In this document: positions 38,004 to 47,292 of the stretch, in pieces
How the letters are laid out: each line of letters begins with the position of its first letter
How positions within the stretch are numbered: position 1 is the first letter of the stretch
DNA from: Rubripirellula tenax
GTDB lineage: Bacteria > Planctomycetota > Planctomycetia > Pirellulales > Pirellulaceae
Length of the DNA stretch: 64,000 bases
Reading direction: 5' to 3'
Assembly (NCBI RefSeq): GCF_007860125.1
Contig: NZ_SJPW01000005.1
Span: forward strand, 370,065-434,064
Position numbers and translations under genes: made by a program
Notes under the pieces: model-generated
Told to the model about the DNA's origin: nothing
The model's input: the letters and a program-made list of their open reading frames with translations, nothing else
Databases searched by the model: none

Positions 38004-39377
38004 ATGAGCTCGAACGAACAAGCATTCGTAAAAGCATTTGCTCGCCGAAATCGAAACATCGACTCAAAACAGCCTCCGATCGACAAGGCTGTCGCAAAGG
38101 TTTCGAGCGCGCCGGAATTGACGTTGGACAAGAAGGTCGCCGGCACGGCTACGATCTGGATCGATCCGATCGAAGGCGAAATGGCGAGAGGCGATGCAGC
38201 CCAATCGGCAGTGCCCCGACCGCACGTCGAACCGGCCCACGTCGAACCGGCCCACGTCGAACCGAGGCGCCACACAGAACCGGGGCAAGCAGAACAGATT
38301 CAGCCTGAACCCATTTGGCGCGACGACCCTGGATCGCGACCCGCGGCACCGAAACCGGCGCCGTCGGCGGCAAAACAGTTAGAAGACGATCTCGCAGCGT
38401 CGGTCCACGGACCAGCCGGAACGACAAATGACGAAAACGGCATGGTCGACGAGGTCGCCCGCATGGTGGCTTCGCTGCAGCAAATCCACACGGCATACGC
38501 AACCGTCGAGTCTCGTGAACTGCATTGGCAGGGCACGCTGACCGATGTCGCGACGGAAAACACAACACCTCAACCGGCACGACCGGCAACCGCCCCGCAA
38601 CAAGCGGTCGAATCGCCGACCCTGAAGCAACCCGCTGCTCCGAAGCCAACCATTGCACCGGAGCCAACAACTGCACCAGAGCCCGTCAATGAAGCAATGA
38701 GCACGTCCCAGCCTCGCTCGAAGGGGGCATTTCAAGCGGCGTGGGAAGTCGACGTGTTTGACATCCCGAAGCCCGTTGCCGATCTGTTCTTCAACGAATC
38801 GCTGTTCCAAGACCTTTCCGATCGGATGGCGGAAGCCGTTGCCGGCGGACTCCACTCGATGTTGGTGACCAGTGCTAAACGGGGCGAAGGCCGAAGTTCC
38901 GTCGCCATCGGAATGGCGTTGGCCGCTGCTGATTCGGGTATCCGCGTTGCTTTAGTTGATGCCGACATCGACGACCCGACGCTTGCCGATGACATGCGTT
39001 TGGATTTGGAATTTGGCTGGCTCGACACGTTACGAAGCGGCTTGTCGGTCAAGGAAATTGCCGTTCACGCCGTCGAGGATGCGTTGACGCTGATCCCGTT
39101 GATCGGCAACAACCAGTCACATCCCGCAACGGCAACGGAAATCACCCTACTAATGGACGAGCTTCGCCAGCGTTTTGACTTGATCATCATCGATGGACCG
39201 GCCGGAAACTCAGCGAGACTGCAAACATTGGCGTCGACGATCGATAGCGCGATCATCGTTCGCGATGCGAGTCGCACCGACGCGACCTCCGTGGACGACT
39301 TTGCCAAGTGGCTCAACCGTTCGGGCGTCCAGGGCGTTGGCATGGTCGAAAACTTCAGCCGACAAGTCCAAGCTTAG
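38004..39377 (+). CDS. ParA/BY-kinase-like P-loop ATPase with altered Walker A
   Basis: A 457-residue protein. Residues 1-240 are disordered and Pro/Ala/Glu-rich, including the HVEPA tandem repeat. Residues 270-450 form a CpsD/CapB-like (tyrosine autokinase/MinD-ParA) domain. The P-loop reads SAKRGEGRSS, with Arg in place of the usual invariant Lys of GKS/T. Walker A' is ALVDADIDDP and Walker B is LIIIDGP. There is no C-terminal tyrosine cluster, unlike BY-kinases. The role may be in exopolysaccharide or envelope assembly, with the preceding membrane protein as anchor; whether it hydrolyses ATP is open. Confidence 0.75.
   Translation: MSSNEQAFVKAFARRNRNIDSKQPPIDKAVAKVSSAPELTLDKKVAGTATIWIDPIEGEMARGDAAQSAVPRPHVEPAHVEPAHVEPRRHTEPGQAEQIQPEPIWRDDPGSRPAAPKPAPSAAKQLEDDLAASVHGPAGTTNDENGMVDEVARMVASLQQIHTAYATVESRELHWQGTLTDVATENTTPQPARPATAPQQAVESPTLKQPAAPKPTIAPEPTTAPEPVNEAMSTSQPRSKGAFQAAWEVDVFDIPKPVADLFFNESLFQDLSDRMAEAVAGGLHSMLVTSAKRGEGRSSVAIGMALAAADSGIRVALVDADIDDPTLADDMRLDLEFGWLDTLRSGLSVKEIAVHAVEDALTLIPLIGNNQSHPATATEITLLMDELRQRFDLIIIDGPAGNSARLQTLASTIDSAIIVRDASRTDATSVDDFAKWLNRSGVQGVGMVENFSRQVQA
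38223..38267 (+). repeat. Three tandem 15-bp repeats (HVEPA coding)
   Basis: CACGTCGAACCGGCC is repeated twice exactly and a third time with its last three bases changed, encoding HVEPA-HVEPA-HVEPR in the disordered N-terminal region of the ATPase. Such in-frame repeats can change copy number by slippage. Confidence 0.85.
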
Positions 39378-39387
39378 CGATCAACCG

Positions 39388-40506
39388 CTAACAGCAGCCT
39401 TCCGTACCACAGCAATCGTCACCGATCACGTTCATCTTGATCGAACGCTTCGGTTGGGTCGCCGGCGCGGTGGCGGATGCGTCCGTTTCGCCGACTTCGG
39501 CTTTCAAGCCGATGAAGTCTTCCACGTAGGGCGGTTGCATCAATCGATCAAGCGTCGCGGAAGCGATGGGAATTCGCACGCCACGGTCAAAGCAATTCCC
39601 GTGGTCATCGATCACGTGTTGGTAGGGGCCACGATAAATCACCGCATCGGATTCGATCGCGCGATCGTCCTCGAAGTGTCCCTTGTACGCGATCACCGTT
39701 GCCGATCGAAATTCGATGCCTTCCACCGTCTGCCATGGATCGCGTTGCAACACGGGCATTTCGACGCCATGAAATCCGGCGCGAACGAAGGCGTCGATGA
39801 ATTCATGTTCTTCAAAGGCACCCGAGATGCATCCGCTCCAAAGTTTGGCGTCGCGTTGCATCTCCATGGGGACCGGTTGATCGCAAACGATGTCGCTGAT
39901 TACCGCACGACCACCGGGACGAATGACGCGGAAGATTTCGTCGAACAGTTGTTCTTTTTCCAACGGATCGACCAGGTTCAACACACAGTTGCTGACCACG
40001 ACATCGACCGAGTCATCCGCAATCATCGGTCGTTCGTTTCGCATTTCGGCGATGAACGATTCGAGTCGCTGCAAATCGGCTTCACAGGTCACCGGATGTT
40101 CCACCAAGTACGCGTCGACGACATCACGATCGACGGCCAAGTCTTGGATCTTGCCTTTGAAGAAATGAATGTTCTCGAATCCGATTGCGGAGGCGACTTT
40201 GGCTTGGCTCTGACGCGCCAGCTCCAACATCGTGTCGTTCATGTCCACACCGACGACCTTGCCTGCCGCACCGACGACTTGCGACGCGATGAAACATATC
40301 TTGCCGCCACCGCTGCCCAGATCCAACACCGTCTCGCCCGTACGGACCCACTTCGACGGATCGCCGCAACCGTAGTCGCGATCGATCACTTCCTGAGGAA
40401 TCACTTTCAAATATTTGGCGTCGTAGTCAACCGGGCAACAAAGCTCGACTTCGCGCTGACCTGCGGCGGCCGAGTAACGATCACGAACGGCTTGTTCGGT
40501 ATCCAT
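39388..40506 (-). CDS. ArsM-like SAM-dependent methyltransferase
   Basis: A 372-residue methyltransferase resembling arsenite methyltransferases. The N-terminal part has a CC pair (ELCCPVDYD) and DYGCGDPS, then the SAM motif VLDLGSGGGKICF, a Cys in SNCVLNLV matching the ArsM metal-binding Cys, and a WSGCISGAF segment with a further Cys. The C-terminus ends in a cysteine-rich tail (DDCCGTEGCC), which also suits As(III) or another soft metal. No arsR, arsC or arsB lies nearby, so arsenic as substrate is an inference from motif. It is convergent with the ATPase gene, 10 bases away. Confidence 0.7.
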   Translation of the reverse strand: MDTEQAVRDRYSAAAGQREVELCCPVDYDAKYLKVIPQEVIDRDYGCGDPSKWVRTGETVLDLGSGGGKICFIASQVVGAAGKVVGVDMNDTMLELARQSQAKVASAIGFENIHFFKGKIQDLAVDRDVVDAYLVEHPVTCEADLQRLESFIAEMRNERPMIADDSVDVVVSNCVLNLVDPLEKEQLFDEIFRVIRPGGRAVISDIVCDQPVPMEMQRDAKLWSGCISGAFEEHEFIDAFVRAGFHGVEMPVLQRDPWQTVEGIEFRSATVIAYKGHFEDDRAIESDAVIYRGPYQHVIDDHGNCFDRGVRIPIASATLDRLMQPPYVEDFIGLKAEVGETDASATAPATQPKRSIKMNVIGDDCCGTEGCC

Positions 40507-40808
40507 TGATTGCGATCCATGTCCGAGTCATCGAGGGCAACACGTCGTCAAACGACGCATTGCAAATGCTTGAAGGGGCAAGTCTGCCATTCAACGCCGC
40601 GTCCGCCTAGCCTGCGAGTTTTGCCAATGGGCAGCGGACGTCGACGTGAATGCACGTCGCACCTTAACTCAAATGACCGAACGTCCGTGACGATCGCCAT
40701 CGATCCGCAATCGCCGGCCCCCATTGAGTGCGGACGTGGCCGTACGGGTCACGACACCTGGGCTGCTGGACAACACACGAATCGCCCCGTGGCGATTCGG
40801 CGGAATTA
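40507..40808. other. 302-base spacer without genes
   Basis: Between the start of the ArsM-like gene and the end of the secreted-protein gene, both leftward. It should hold the promoter of the former and the terminator of the latter. Apart from the hairpin at 40778-40799 I see nothing specific. Confidence 0.6.
40778..40799 (-). terminator. Hairpin after secreted-protein gene
   Basis: CGAATCGCC and GGCGATTCG form a perfect 9-bp stem around a 4-base loop, ten bases beyond the stop codon of the leftward gene. The following sequence is only partly T-rich (TGTGTTGT in the transcript sense), so termination is likely but not certain. Confidence 0.6.
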
Positions 40809-41591
40809 CTATTTACCGGAGGCCGATTCTGTGGCCGCCTCGCGAAAGGTGAGGTTGTCGTACAGGACGCCTGTGGGCTCTCCGTCTTGAGCTTCCGTTC
40901 GAAATCCGAATTGCAAGAGTTCTCCCTCGAATTCCTTTTCGATGGGGATCGAAATGGTGTGACTTGCCCACTCTGACTTGCTTGCCGATGTCGTTTCGAA
41001 TTCGAAAGCGGCCATCGTTCCGTATGACTGATCGCTTGATTTCAACACCTTCACGAACGCGAACGTTTTTGACTTTCCGCCCGGTGAGAGCGTTCCCCCG
41101 TTTGCGCAGGTCGCCTTGTAGTCGAACTTGAATTCCCATGTCTTCCCACTATCCCCAACCGCGACGGGGTTATCTCGAAAAACGATTGCGTCGAGCCAAG
41201 ACTCAGAGCCTCCATGGGCTTTCGCTTCGTTGTAATCGCTGTAGATATTGAGGTGCCGGGTTCCCTGTGGCCCTGTACTTTCGCCTTCCTGGGATGCATT
41301 GTCCGCAATGCCCGAAAATCCTGATCCGCCGTTGGGCGCGGGGAAGGTTCCGTAACTGAACAGTGGCGTCTTGTCGTTTTGAGTTCGATCCGACGGTTCG
41401 CCTTGCCAGTTTGCACCGTAAGTGGTCCAACCATCGGCCGCGATATCGTTGGGTGTTGCTTTGTCGTCATCGGCATCCGCCGTCGCCATACGCTCAAAGT
41501 CTTGGGTATAGGCGGTCAGTTCGGCCGAAGCTGAGCTGCAAATCGTTAGCCCGGCGATCAGGCCGCTTGCAAGGAAAGGTCGAAGAATCAT
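40809..41591 (-). CDS. Secreted protein, possibly jelly-roll/carbohydrate-binding
   Basis: Not firmly recognised. A 260-residue exported protein with signal peptide MILRPFLASGLIAGLTICSSASA. The mature part is rich in Gly, Ser, Thr and Asp, with alternating hydrophobic residues suggesting beta sandwich (TWEFKFDYKATC, FAFVKVL, LLQFGFRTEA, VLYDNLTF), like secreted jelly-roll domains that bind sugars or cap other enzymes. No PEP-CTERM tail is present. The ATG at 41591 is chosen over an upstream in-frame start at 41627 because it opens the signal peptide. It is flanked by leftward genes on both sides but appears to have its own terminator. Confidence 0.6.
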   Translation of the reverse strand: MILRPFLASGLIAGLTICSSASAELTAYTQDFERMATADADDDKATPNDIAADGWTTYGANWQGEPSDRTQNDKTPLFSYGTFPAPNGGSGFSGIADNASQEGESTGPQGTRHLNIYSDYNEAKAHGGSESWLDAIVFRDNPVAVGDSGKTWEFKFDYKATCANGGTLSPGGKSKTFAFVKVLKSSDQSYGTMAAFEFETTSASKSEWASHTISIPIEKEFEGELLQFGFRTEAQDGEPTGVLYDNLTFREAATESASGK

Positions 41592-41803
41592 CAGAGGCTT
41601 CCGGTTGTCAAAGTAGTTAGGTGCCAAAGCAAAAAAGTGGAATCGTTATCGCATTAAAGGTTTCGAGTCAGCTCGACTCGAGGACGTTTGCGATGCGGCA
41701 CGACAGTCTAAGCTGCTGGCCTGACCCGTGATAGCGTTTCGTCGTCGGTCTAAATTCGGATTTGGATTCGAGCAATCAGGCTGTCCCGGAATTCTTACCG
41801 GAT

Positions 41804-42439
41804 TCACCGCGGGAACCATGCTGACCAAATGCAAAGGTAGGCCACGACCGACACCAGTGCCGTGATCGCGATGGATTGGACGTGAGCCGGCTGCTTGACT
41901 TGAGCAATCATTGTGATCGCGAAAATGATCGTGACGCCGACATTGCCCCACGGGATCATCGGATAGATCCAGGTGAAGTTCGAAAACGGCCACAATGGCT
42001 TGAGTGCCCAATCGCTTAGCCCTTCGGCGCCCGACACGACGGCATCGGCTGGAATCTGTGACAGCGCCGCGACGGTGGCGACCAACACCCATACCAACCA
42101 CGTTGGCCGCGAAAACGAATGGCGGACGTCAACGGATGGCGCAAGTTCGCGCAGTGGCCTCCATCGCGTCATGGACTTCGCCGCTCGTCCGATCAGATCG
42201 AATCGATAGTCGATCGATGCGAGGCCAAGCCCGAGGAAACAACAGGTCAGCAGATTGTGCCCCCAGACACGATGGCCGACTTCGAAGCGCGACATGTCAA
42301 ACAACATCGGGACGCCGTCCCAATCGGGGGCAATCGCCGCGACCGCCGCCAATACGGCAAGCTTCCATCCGAAACGACGATGCAACCCCGTCGCCAGGAG
42401 GCCGTTCATCCCAAGCAGGGCATGCTCAAAGGTCGTCAT
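41804..42439 (-). CDS. Membrane-bound metal-dependent hydrolase, YdjM/DUF457-like
   Basis: A 211-residue membrane protein of the YdjM (PF04307, LexA-binding or inner-membrane metal hydrolase) family. Metal-site motifs are the early His (TTFEHALLG), APDWDGVP, and GHRVWGHNLL; about five hydrophobic helices follow. The biochemical substrate of the family is unknown. It lies 86 bases after the next upstream leftward gene and may be cotranscribed with it. Downstream there is a 212-base spacer with a 7-bp stem at 41663-41681. Confidence 0.75.
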   Translation of the reverse strand: MTTFEHALLGMNGLLATGLHRRFGWKLAVLAAVAAIAPDWDGVPMLFDMSRFEVGHRVWGHNLLTCCFLGLGLASIDYRFDLIGRAAKSMTRWRPLRELAPSVDVRHSFSRPTWLVWVLVATVAALSQIPADAVVSGAEGLSDWALKPLWPFSNFTWIYPMIPWGNVGVTIIFAITMIAQVKQPAHVQSIAITALVSVVAYLCIWSAWFPR

Positions 42440-42525
42440 GTTTTTGCTTCATCGGGGTATGAACGGACCCACCGCCGCCTTCTAACGCGGCAGTGCCAAC
42501 TAGCTCTGAACAATCGGGACGCAGC

Positions 42526-44499
42526 TTACCGGGATCGACGAGCGGCAGGTGACATTGCTCGCTCCAGCGGTGAGTAGTACGCGTCAACGGATTCAATATA
42601 ACGTTCATAGCTTGCCGTTTTGGGCCGCACACTTTCGACGATTGCCGGCTCGACCCAAATCCAAACGCACACTGACGCGATTGCAAACAGCAACGATGTC
42701 GCGAATAGATGTCCGACCTCTCGCTTCCAGTCCCTTCGCCAGATCATCCATGCGATCCAGCCGATGCCGAAAATCGCGATGCTTGCAACCGGCCCGCGAT
42801 GAGCCAACCACTGTGCATTTGCTCGGCGGAACCACTTTGATCCGAACAACCAAGTCTCGGTATCCGGCGTGACTTGCGATTCGACGATGGCGATGAATCG
42901 GTCTGCCGTCGCGCTCACCTTGATTGGCAAACCCAATGATGCCCAACCGACTTGCCACTGAAAGGCGAGTTGCAGTGCGACCGCGACGATCGCACTTGCA
43001 ATCAGCAAACTGCGGATACTGAACCGGAGTCGCAGCCGCGATCGCATCGCCATACCCGTCAACATACAAATGCCCCAGGCAAAGACAAGTGCGGTTAGCA
43101 TCCAGTCTTGAACCGTGCTGCTGATCTGCCTGGCGGGACCGACGCCGAGAAAAACAAAACTGATACCGATCGCGACGAAAAACATCAGTCCCAAAGCAAA
43201 CGAGAAGGATAGATGCGCCGACTGTCGTCCCGTCACAAGCCAAAGCATCAGTGCCATCGCTGCCACCAACATCCACGGGTCTATCAAGGCGATCGATATC
43301 GCACTGGCAGCCTCGGCAAGCGGATTGGATTCAACTCGGATTGCGTTCGCGAAAACCAATGAAGCAGCGACCAAATCGTTTTCCCATGCGATAGCGTCGG
43401 CGAGTCCGCGTTTCGTGAACTCGCTGACTTCACCTGTTTTCTGTTCAAGCGTTTCACGCTCCTTCCACGCCCACACTCGCAGTTTGGCAACGTTCGTATC
43501 GTAGCGAATCTCTGCGCCCGATCGTTCGACCGCGAAATCCGCAATGGCAGTTGCCAAGGCGACCAGTTCGGTCGGTGAAGGCGAACCGGGCATGGGCGAT
43601 TTCACTTCGGACATCCGCAGCAAACCGCGAATCAACTGACATACATCCATCACCAACTCTTGCGAGATGAATCGATACCGCAACGACTCGGTGGTTGTTG
43701 CGACCGGATGCCCAGCCAGCCGATGCAAACGAACCAGTCCGTTGATCGCCGGCTCGCCGAGAGTCAATTCTTGAGCCGACGTGATCTGCTCGGCAAGCTC
43801 GATCGTTCGTTGCCAACTGGCCGCATTGTTGACGACGAACTCAAGAGCTTCGTCGAGGTCAACAGCTTGCTCGGACATGCGTCGTGCTTCGATGATGCCA
43901 TACAGCGAGTTTCCCCCATCAATATCGCGTGCCTTGGCCAAAACTTCCTGCCAATCCGTTTCTCGCGGCGTGTCTTCATCGTTCGACATCATGGGCGGCC
44001 ACAGCAAACGGGCCCGAACACGCCACCATGTCCGATTGTCAGGATCGAGCTCGATCGCCCGGCGAATCAATTCGGGTACGCGACCAGCAGCACTTGCATC
44101 GAAAGCATCCCGAGCGACTTCGATTCTCGCCATCACGTCTCCGTCAAAGTCCCCGACGCTGAACCGATCGCCGCCTGCTACTTCGGTGGCGACATCGGAT
44201 GCGAAAAGCGTACAGGGCTGACTGAGCACCGTCGCCGCGGCGGCGTGGAGCTCCGCGTCGTGCGGATGTTCGGCCAACACTCGGTCAATCGCACGATTCC
44301 AATATTCAAGCTGGCGATCGGGGAACTGCTGCGTTTGCGTTCTGCAATCGACGACCTTCCCAAGGGTGGCCGAACGAAGCGTGTGCAGCGACATCGCGAA
44401 CTCCTCCGAGCCGGTTCGCGATCGCCTGTGCATGCGGATCACCCCGACCAAGGCTACTAAAATCAGCCCGATCAGCGCCCACTGAGTTCGTCTTTGCAT
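42526..44499 (-). CDS. Large membrane protein with TPR-like region, unknown
   Basis: Not recognised. A 657-residue protein: one N-terminal helix (about 8-22), a long helical soluble region of about 370 residues with TPR-like spacing (ELHAAAATVL, IRRAIELDPDNRTWWRVRARL), then about six membrane helices in the C-terminal third. The frame stays open to 44664 but that would run into gcvT on the other strand; the ATG at 44499 (MQRRTQWALIG) opens the first helix and is preferred. It could be a planctomycete-specific envelope protein. It lies head to head with gcvT. Confidence 0.6.
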   Translation of the reverse strand: MQRRTQWALIGLILVALVGVIRMHRRSRTGSEEFAMSLHTLRSATLGKVVDCRTQTQQFPDRQLEYWNRAIDRVLAEHPHDAELHAAAATVLSQPCTLFASDVATEVAGGDRFSVGDFDGDVMARIEVARDAFDASAAGRVPELIRRAIELDPDNRTWWRVRARLLWPPMMSNDEDTPRETDWQEVLAKARDIDGGNSLYGIIEARRMSEQAVDLDEALEFVVNNAASWQRTIELAEQITSAQELTLGEPAINGLVRLHRLAGHPVATTTESLRYRFISQELVMDVCQLIRGLLRMSEVKSPMPGSPSPTELVALATAIADFAVERSGAEIRYDTNVAKLRVWAWKERETLEQKTGEVSEFTKRGLADAIAWENDLVAASLVFANAIRVESNPLAEAASAISIALIDPWMLVAAMALMLWLVTGRQSAHLSFSFALGLMFFVAIGISFVFLGVGPARQISSTVQDWMLTALVFAWGICMLTGMAMRSRLRLRFSIRSLLIASAIVAVALQLAFQWQVGWASLGLPIKVSATADRFIAIVESQVTPDTETWLFGSKWFRRANAQWLAHRGPVASIAIFGIGWIAWMIWRRDWKREVGHLFATSLLFAIASVCVWIWVEPAIVESVRPKTASYERYIESVDAYYSPLERAMSPAARRSR

Positions 44500-44645
44500 C
44501 CTGTGGTTGTAGCATTTTCGACTCTCGCGGACTGTGTGCAAAACGGCTGGGGCTTTCGACGCGTCCGGCGATCGATAGAATCCGTTTCCGCGACGAGAAC
44601 GCTCTCGCCGACGAATCTCGCCTGTTTCCCCATTGTCCCGATCGC

Positions 44646-45764
44646 ATGACCGACTCACTTGCATCCACCCCTCTCGACGGCTGGCACCGATCGGCAGGCG
44701 CCAAGATGGTGCCTTTTGCCGGGTATTCGATGCCGATCCAGTACTCGTCGATCGTGGCGGAACACCAAGCCTGCCGGACGTCGGCGGCGTTGTTCGATGT
44801 TTCGCACATGGGGCGGTTAAAATTCGAAGGCAACGGCAGCGAAGACCTGCTCGACCACCTGCTAACGCGGCGGGTGTCCGACATGCCCATGGGCCGCGTT
44901 CGCTACGGACTGATATGCGACGAAAACGGTGGCGTTCTTGACGACGTACTGGTTTCGAATTTGGAGACCCCGTCGCAGAAGCGTTTCCACCTATTGGTTG
45001 TCAACGCGTCGAACCGCCAAAAGATCATCGATTGGATCACGCCTAGGATGGATGATTTCCCGACCGTGACGATGTCGGATCGTACGGAGTTGACCGCGAT
45101 GATTGCCGTGCAAGGGCCGCGTGCGATGGACGTTTGCCAGCGACTGTTCAAGTCCGATCCGACCAAACTGAAGTACTATCACGCGACGATCACCGACCAG
45201 ATGAAAAAGCCGGTCATTGTTAGTCGCACGGGCTATACCGGCGAAGACGGATTCGAGTTGGTCGTGCGGGCCGAAGAAGCCAATCGCGTTTGGGAAAATT
45301 TGATGTTGGTCGGCCGCGATGTCGGTTTCACGGCCGCCGGCTTGGGTGCTCGTGACACATTGCGGATGGAAGCAGCGATGCCGCTTTATGGCCACGAACT
45401 GGACGAGACGATCGATCCGATCAGCGCCGGATTGTCGTTCGCTTGCAACCTAAAGGATCGCTCGTTCATCGGGTCCGACGCGATCGCGAAAATTGCGGCC
45501 GGCGGACCGTCACGCGTTCGGATTGGTTTATTGCCCGACGGCAAACGCCCGGCACGCGACGGATTGGACGTTCTGACGCCAGAGGGCAAAAAGATTGGTA
45601 CCATCACCAGTGGTGGGCCTTCGCCGACGCTCGACCGCCCAATTGCGATGGCATACGTCGACGCCGAATTCGCGAACCTGCCGTCTTACCAGATCGATAT
45701 TCGCGGCAAGATGGTGCCTGCGACGCCGACCGCCCTGCCCTTTTACAAGCGTCCCGCTCACTAA
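44646..45764 (+). CDS. gcvT: Aminomethyltransferase, glycine cleavage T protein
   Basis: A 372-residue T protein, which releases ammonia from aminomethyl-lipoyl-H protein and passes the carbon unit to tetrahydrofolate. It has the conserved N-terminus (WHRSAGAKMVPFAGYSMPIQY), the folate-binding FDVSHMG and a TGYTGEDGFEL segment with the key Asp in RDTLRMEAAMPLYG. Start ATG at 44646. It is the first gene of gcvT-gcvH-lipoate ligase. I see no glycine riboswitch in the 146-base spacer upstream. Confidence 0.97.
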   Translation: MTDSLASTPLDGWHRSAGAKMVPFAGYSMPIQYSSIVAEHQACRTSAALFDVSHMGRLKFEGNGSEDLLDHLLTRRVSDMPMGRVRYGLICDENGGVLDDVLVSNLETPSQKRFHLLVVNASNRQKIIDWITPRMDDFPTVTMSDRTELTAMIAVQGPRAMDVCQRLFKSDPTKLKYYHATITDQMKKPVIVSRTGYTGEDGFELVVRAEEANRVWENLMLVGRDVGFTAAGLGARDTLRMEAAMPLYGHELDETIDPISAGLSFACNLKDRSFIGSDAIAKIAAGGPSRVRIGLLPDGKRPARDGLDVLTPEGKKIGTITSGGPSPTLDRPIAMAYVDAEFANLPSYQIDIRGKMVPATPTALPFYKRPAH

Positions 45765-45784
45765 CCACTAGGACTCAACTCACC

Positions 45785-46186
45785 ATGTCACGCGATCCGT
45801 CAAAGTTGCTGTACGCCGAAACTCACGAGTGGGTGGACTTGGTCACCGATGCCGACCAATCGATCGCAACGATCGGGATCTCGGCATTCGCGATCGAACA
45901 ACTCAATGATCTCGTCTACATGGACCTGCCCGAAGTCGGCAAGTCATTGACGGCGGGCGACGAATTCGGCGAAGTCGAATCGGTCAAAGCGGTCAGTCCG
46001 CTGTACAGCCCGATCGATGGCGAAGTCGTTGAAGTCCACACCGAATTGCCCGACAGCCTCGAGAAGCTCAACGACGATCCGTACAACTTCGGTTGGATCA
46101 TCAAAGTGAAGGTCGGTGGCGATACGGGACGCGACAAATTGATGGATCACGCAACATACGAAAAACAATGTGGTGAAGCCGGTTGA
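45785..46186 (+). CDS. gcvH: Glycine cleavage system H protein
   Basis: A 133-residue lipoyl carrier that shuttles the aminomethyl group between P, T and L proteins. The lipoylated lysine sits in FGEVESVKAVS. Opening LLYAETHEWV and DPYNFGWIIKVK near the end are typical. The ATG at 45785 is 20 bases after gcvT. An open frame upstream to 45443 overlaps gcvT and is not used. The stop overlaps the ATG of the lipoate ligase gene (TGATG). Confidence 0.97.
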   Translation: MSRDPSKLLYAETHEWVDLVTDADQSIATIGISAFAIEQLNDLVYMDLPEVGKSLTAGDEFGEVESVKAVSPLYSPIDGEVVEVHTELPDSLEKLNDDPYNFGWIIKVKVGGDTGRDKLMDHATYEKQCGEAG

Positions 46187-46971
46187 TGATTCGGCCAGGA
46201 CGTTTGATCGCGTTTGCCGCTGGCGATGCCGCGGAAAATATGGCGTTGGACCAGGCGCTGTTGGAATCGATCGATGGCGGGTCGGAACCGACGCTGCGGC
46301 TGTACGGATGGCGCAGTCCGACGCTATCACTGGGATACTTTCAGTCGCATCTCGATCGCCAAACCCATGTCGAAAGTGCCGGTGTCGATTGTGTCCGCCG
46401 TGCGTCGGGTGGTGGCGCGATACTGCATGAACATGAATTGACCTACAGCTTGGCCTGGCCGATGACAGGCATGAGCGCTGGTGCGAACAAACAACTGTAC
46501 CGCCAGACGCACGCAGCACTTGCCGACGCGATCGCTGATTTTGGCGTTCGAGGCGCACCGTTTTCGATGACGGGACGGAATGTTGTCGAAAGAGTGGACG
46601 GCGAATCAGAATCTGAATCTGAAACGACCGGCGACCCATTTCTTTGTTTCCAACGACGGACCGACGATGATTTGATCGTCAATGGCTACAAAGTGCTTGG
46701 AAGTGCTCAGCGAAAAGGGCGACGTGCCGTGCTCCAGCATGGTAGCTTGCTGGTTCGAGCCAGCCGGTTCGCGCCCCAGCTTCCGGGCATTTGGGATTTG
46801 GGAGGCACATCTGAATCGATTACCGAACTGGCCGATGCCGTCGCTGAAACGATAAGCCGCCACCTCAAAATTTGCTGGAAGCTTGGCTCGTGGAGCCCGG
46901 TCGAGCGTGAACGTGCCGAACACTGGTCGGCCGAGCGATTCGGAACATCGGCATGGCTCGAACGCAGATAG
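46186..46971 (+). CDS. Lipoate-protein ligase family protein
   Basis: A 261-residue lipoate-protein ligase of the LplA/LipM (BPL_LplA_LipB) family. The adenylate-binding RRASGGGAILH and the lysine motif NGYKVLGSAQRKGRRAVLQHGSLLV are intact. It overlaps gcvH by one base, so it most likely attaches lipoate or octanoate to GcvH. Whether it is a ligase (LplA) or an octanoyl transferase (LipM) cannot be told from these motifs. gcvP is not in the immediate vicinity. Confidence 0.85.
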   Translation: MIRPGRLIAFAAGDAAENMALDQALLESIDGGSEPTLRLYGWRSPTLSLGYFQSHLDRQTHVESAGVDCVRRASGGGAILHEHELTYSLAWPMTGMSAGANKQLYRQTHAALADAIADFGVRGAPFSMTGRNVVERVDGESESESETTGDPFLCFQRRTDDDLIVNGYKVLGSAQRKGRRAVLQHGSLLVRASRFAPQLPGIWDLGGTSESITELADAVAETISRHLKICWKLGSWSPVERERAEHWSAERFGTSAWLERR

Positions 46972-47292
46972 CCCAACGCTCGTAGCCCCGTCGGGTGGTT
47001 TGGTCTCAAAAAAAGCCGCAAGGTGGTTTGGATTTACGTTAATTGTCGCCAACCGGGATTTTCTCCGCCGTGAAAGTACCTAGAATGAAGCTGGCGTTCG
47101 AGTGAAACGACGAGACGTCGTGAATCATTCAACATGGGTTCACACTCAGTTTTTGTTTAAACGGTGCGAGCAATCGTATCGCCGTTGGGATAGGCTTATC
47201 GTCAAACAGATCCCCTTTGGGCGGCTGTGATCTCGGATCACGCACCCCAATAAAGACGGTTTCGTCGTATAAAGTTCAAGAGAGGTTGATCG
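46972..47292. other. 321-base spacer without genes
   Basis: Between the lipoate ligase and FHA genes, both rightward. It should contain the terminator of the first and the promoter of the second. The FHA ribosome site AGAGG lies at 47281-47285. I see no strong hairpin or recognised regulatory motif otherwise. Confidence 0.6.

Noticed and set aside
38223-38267. Short CRISPR-like array
   Set aside because: The units are 15-bp in-frame coding tandem repeats with no spacers.
39193-40509. Open frame of over 430 codons on the plus strand opposite the ArsM-like gene
   Set aside because: It mirrors a well-supported methyltransferase; its translation has no recognisable motifs and is His/Asp/Arg-rich as expected of an antisense shadow.
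41663-41681. Terminator after the YdjM-like gene
   Set aside because: There is a 7-bp stem but it is more than 120 bases from the stop and lacks a T-run.
44500-44645. Glycine riboswitch before gcvT
   Set aside because: The spacer is 146 bases and shows none of the conserved glycine-aptamer segments by eye.
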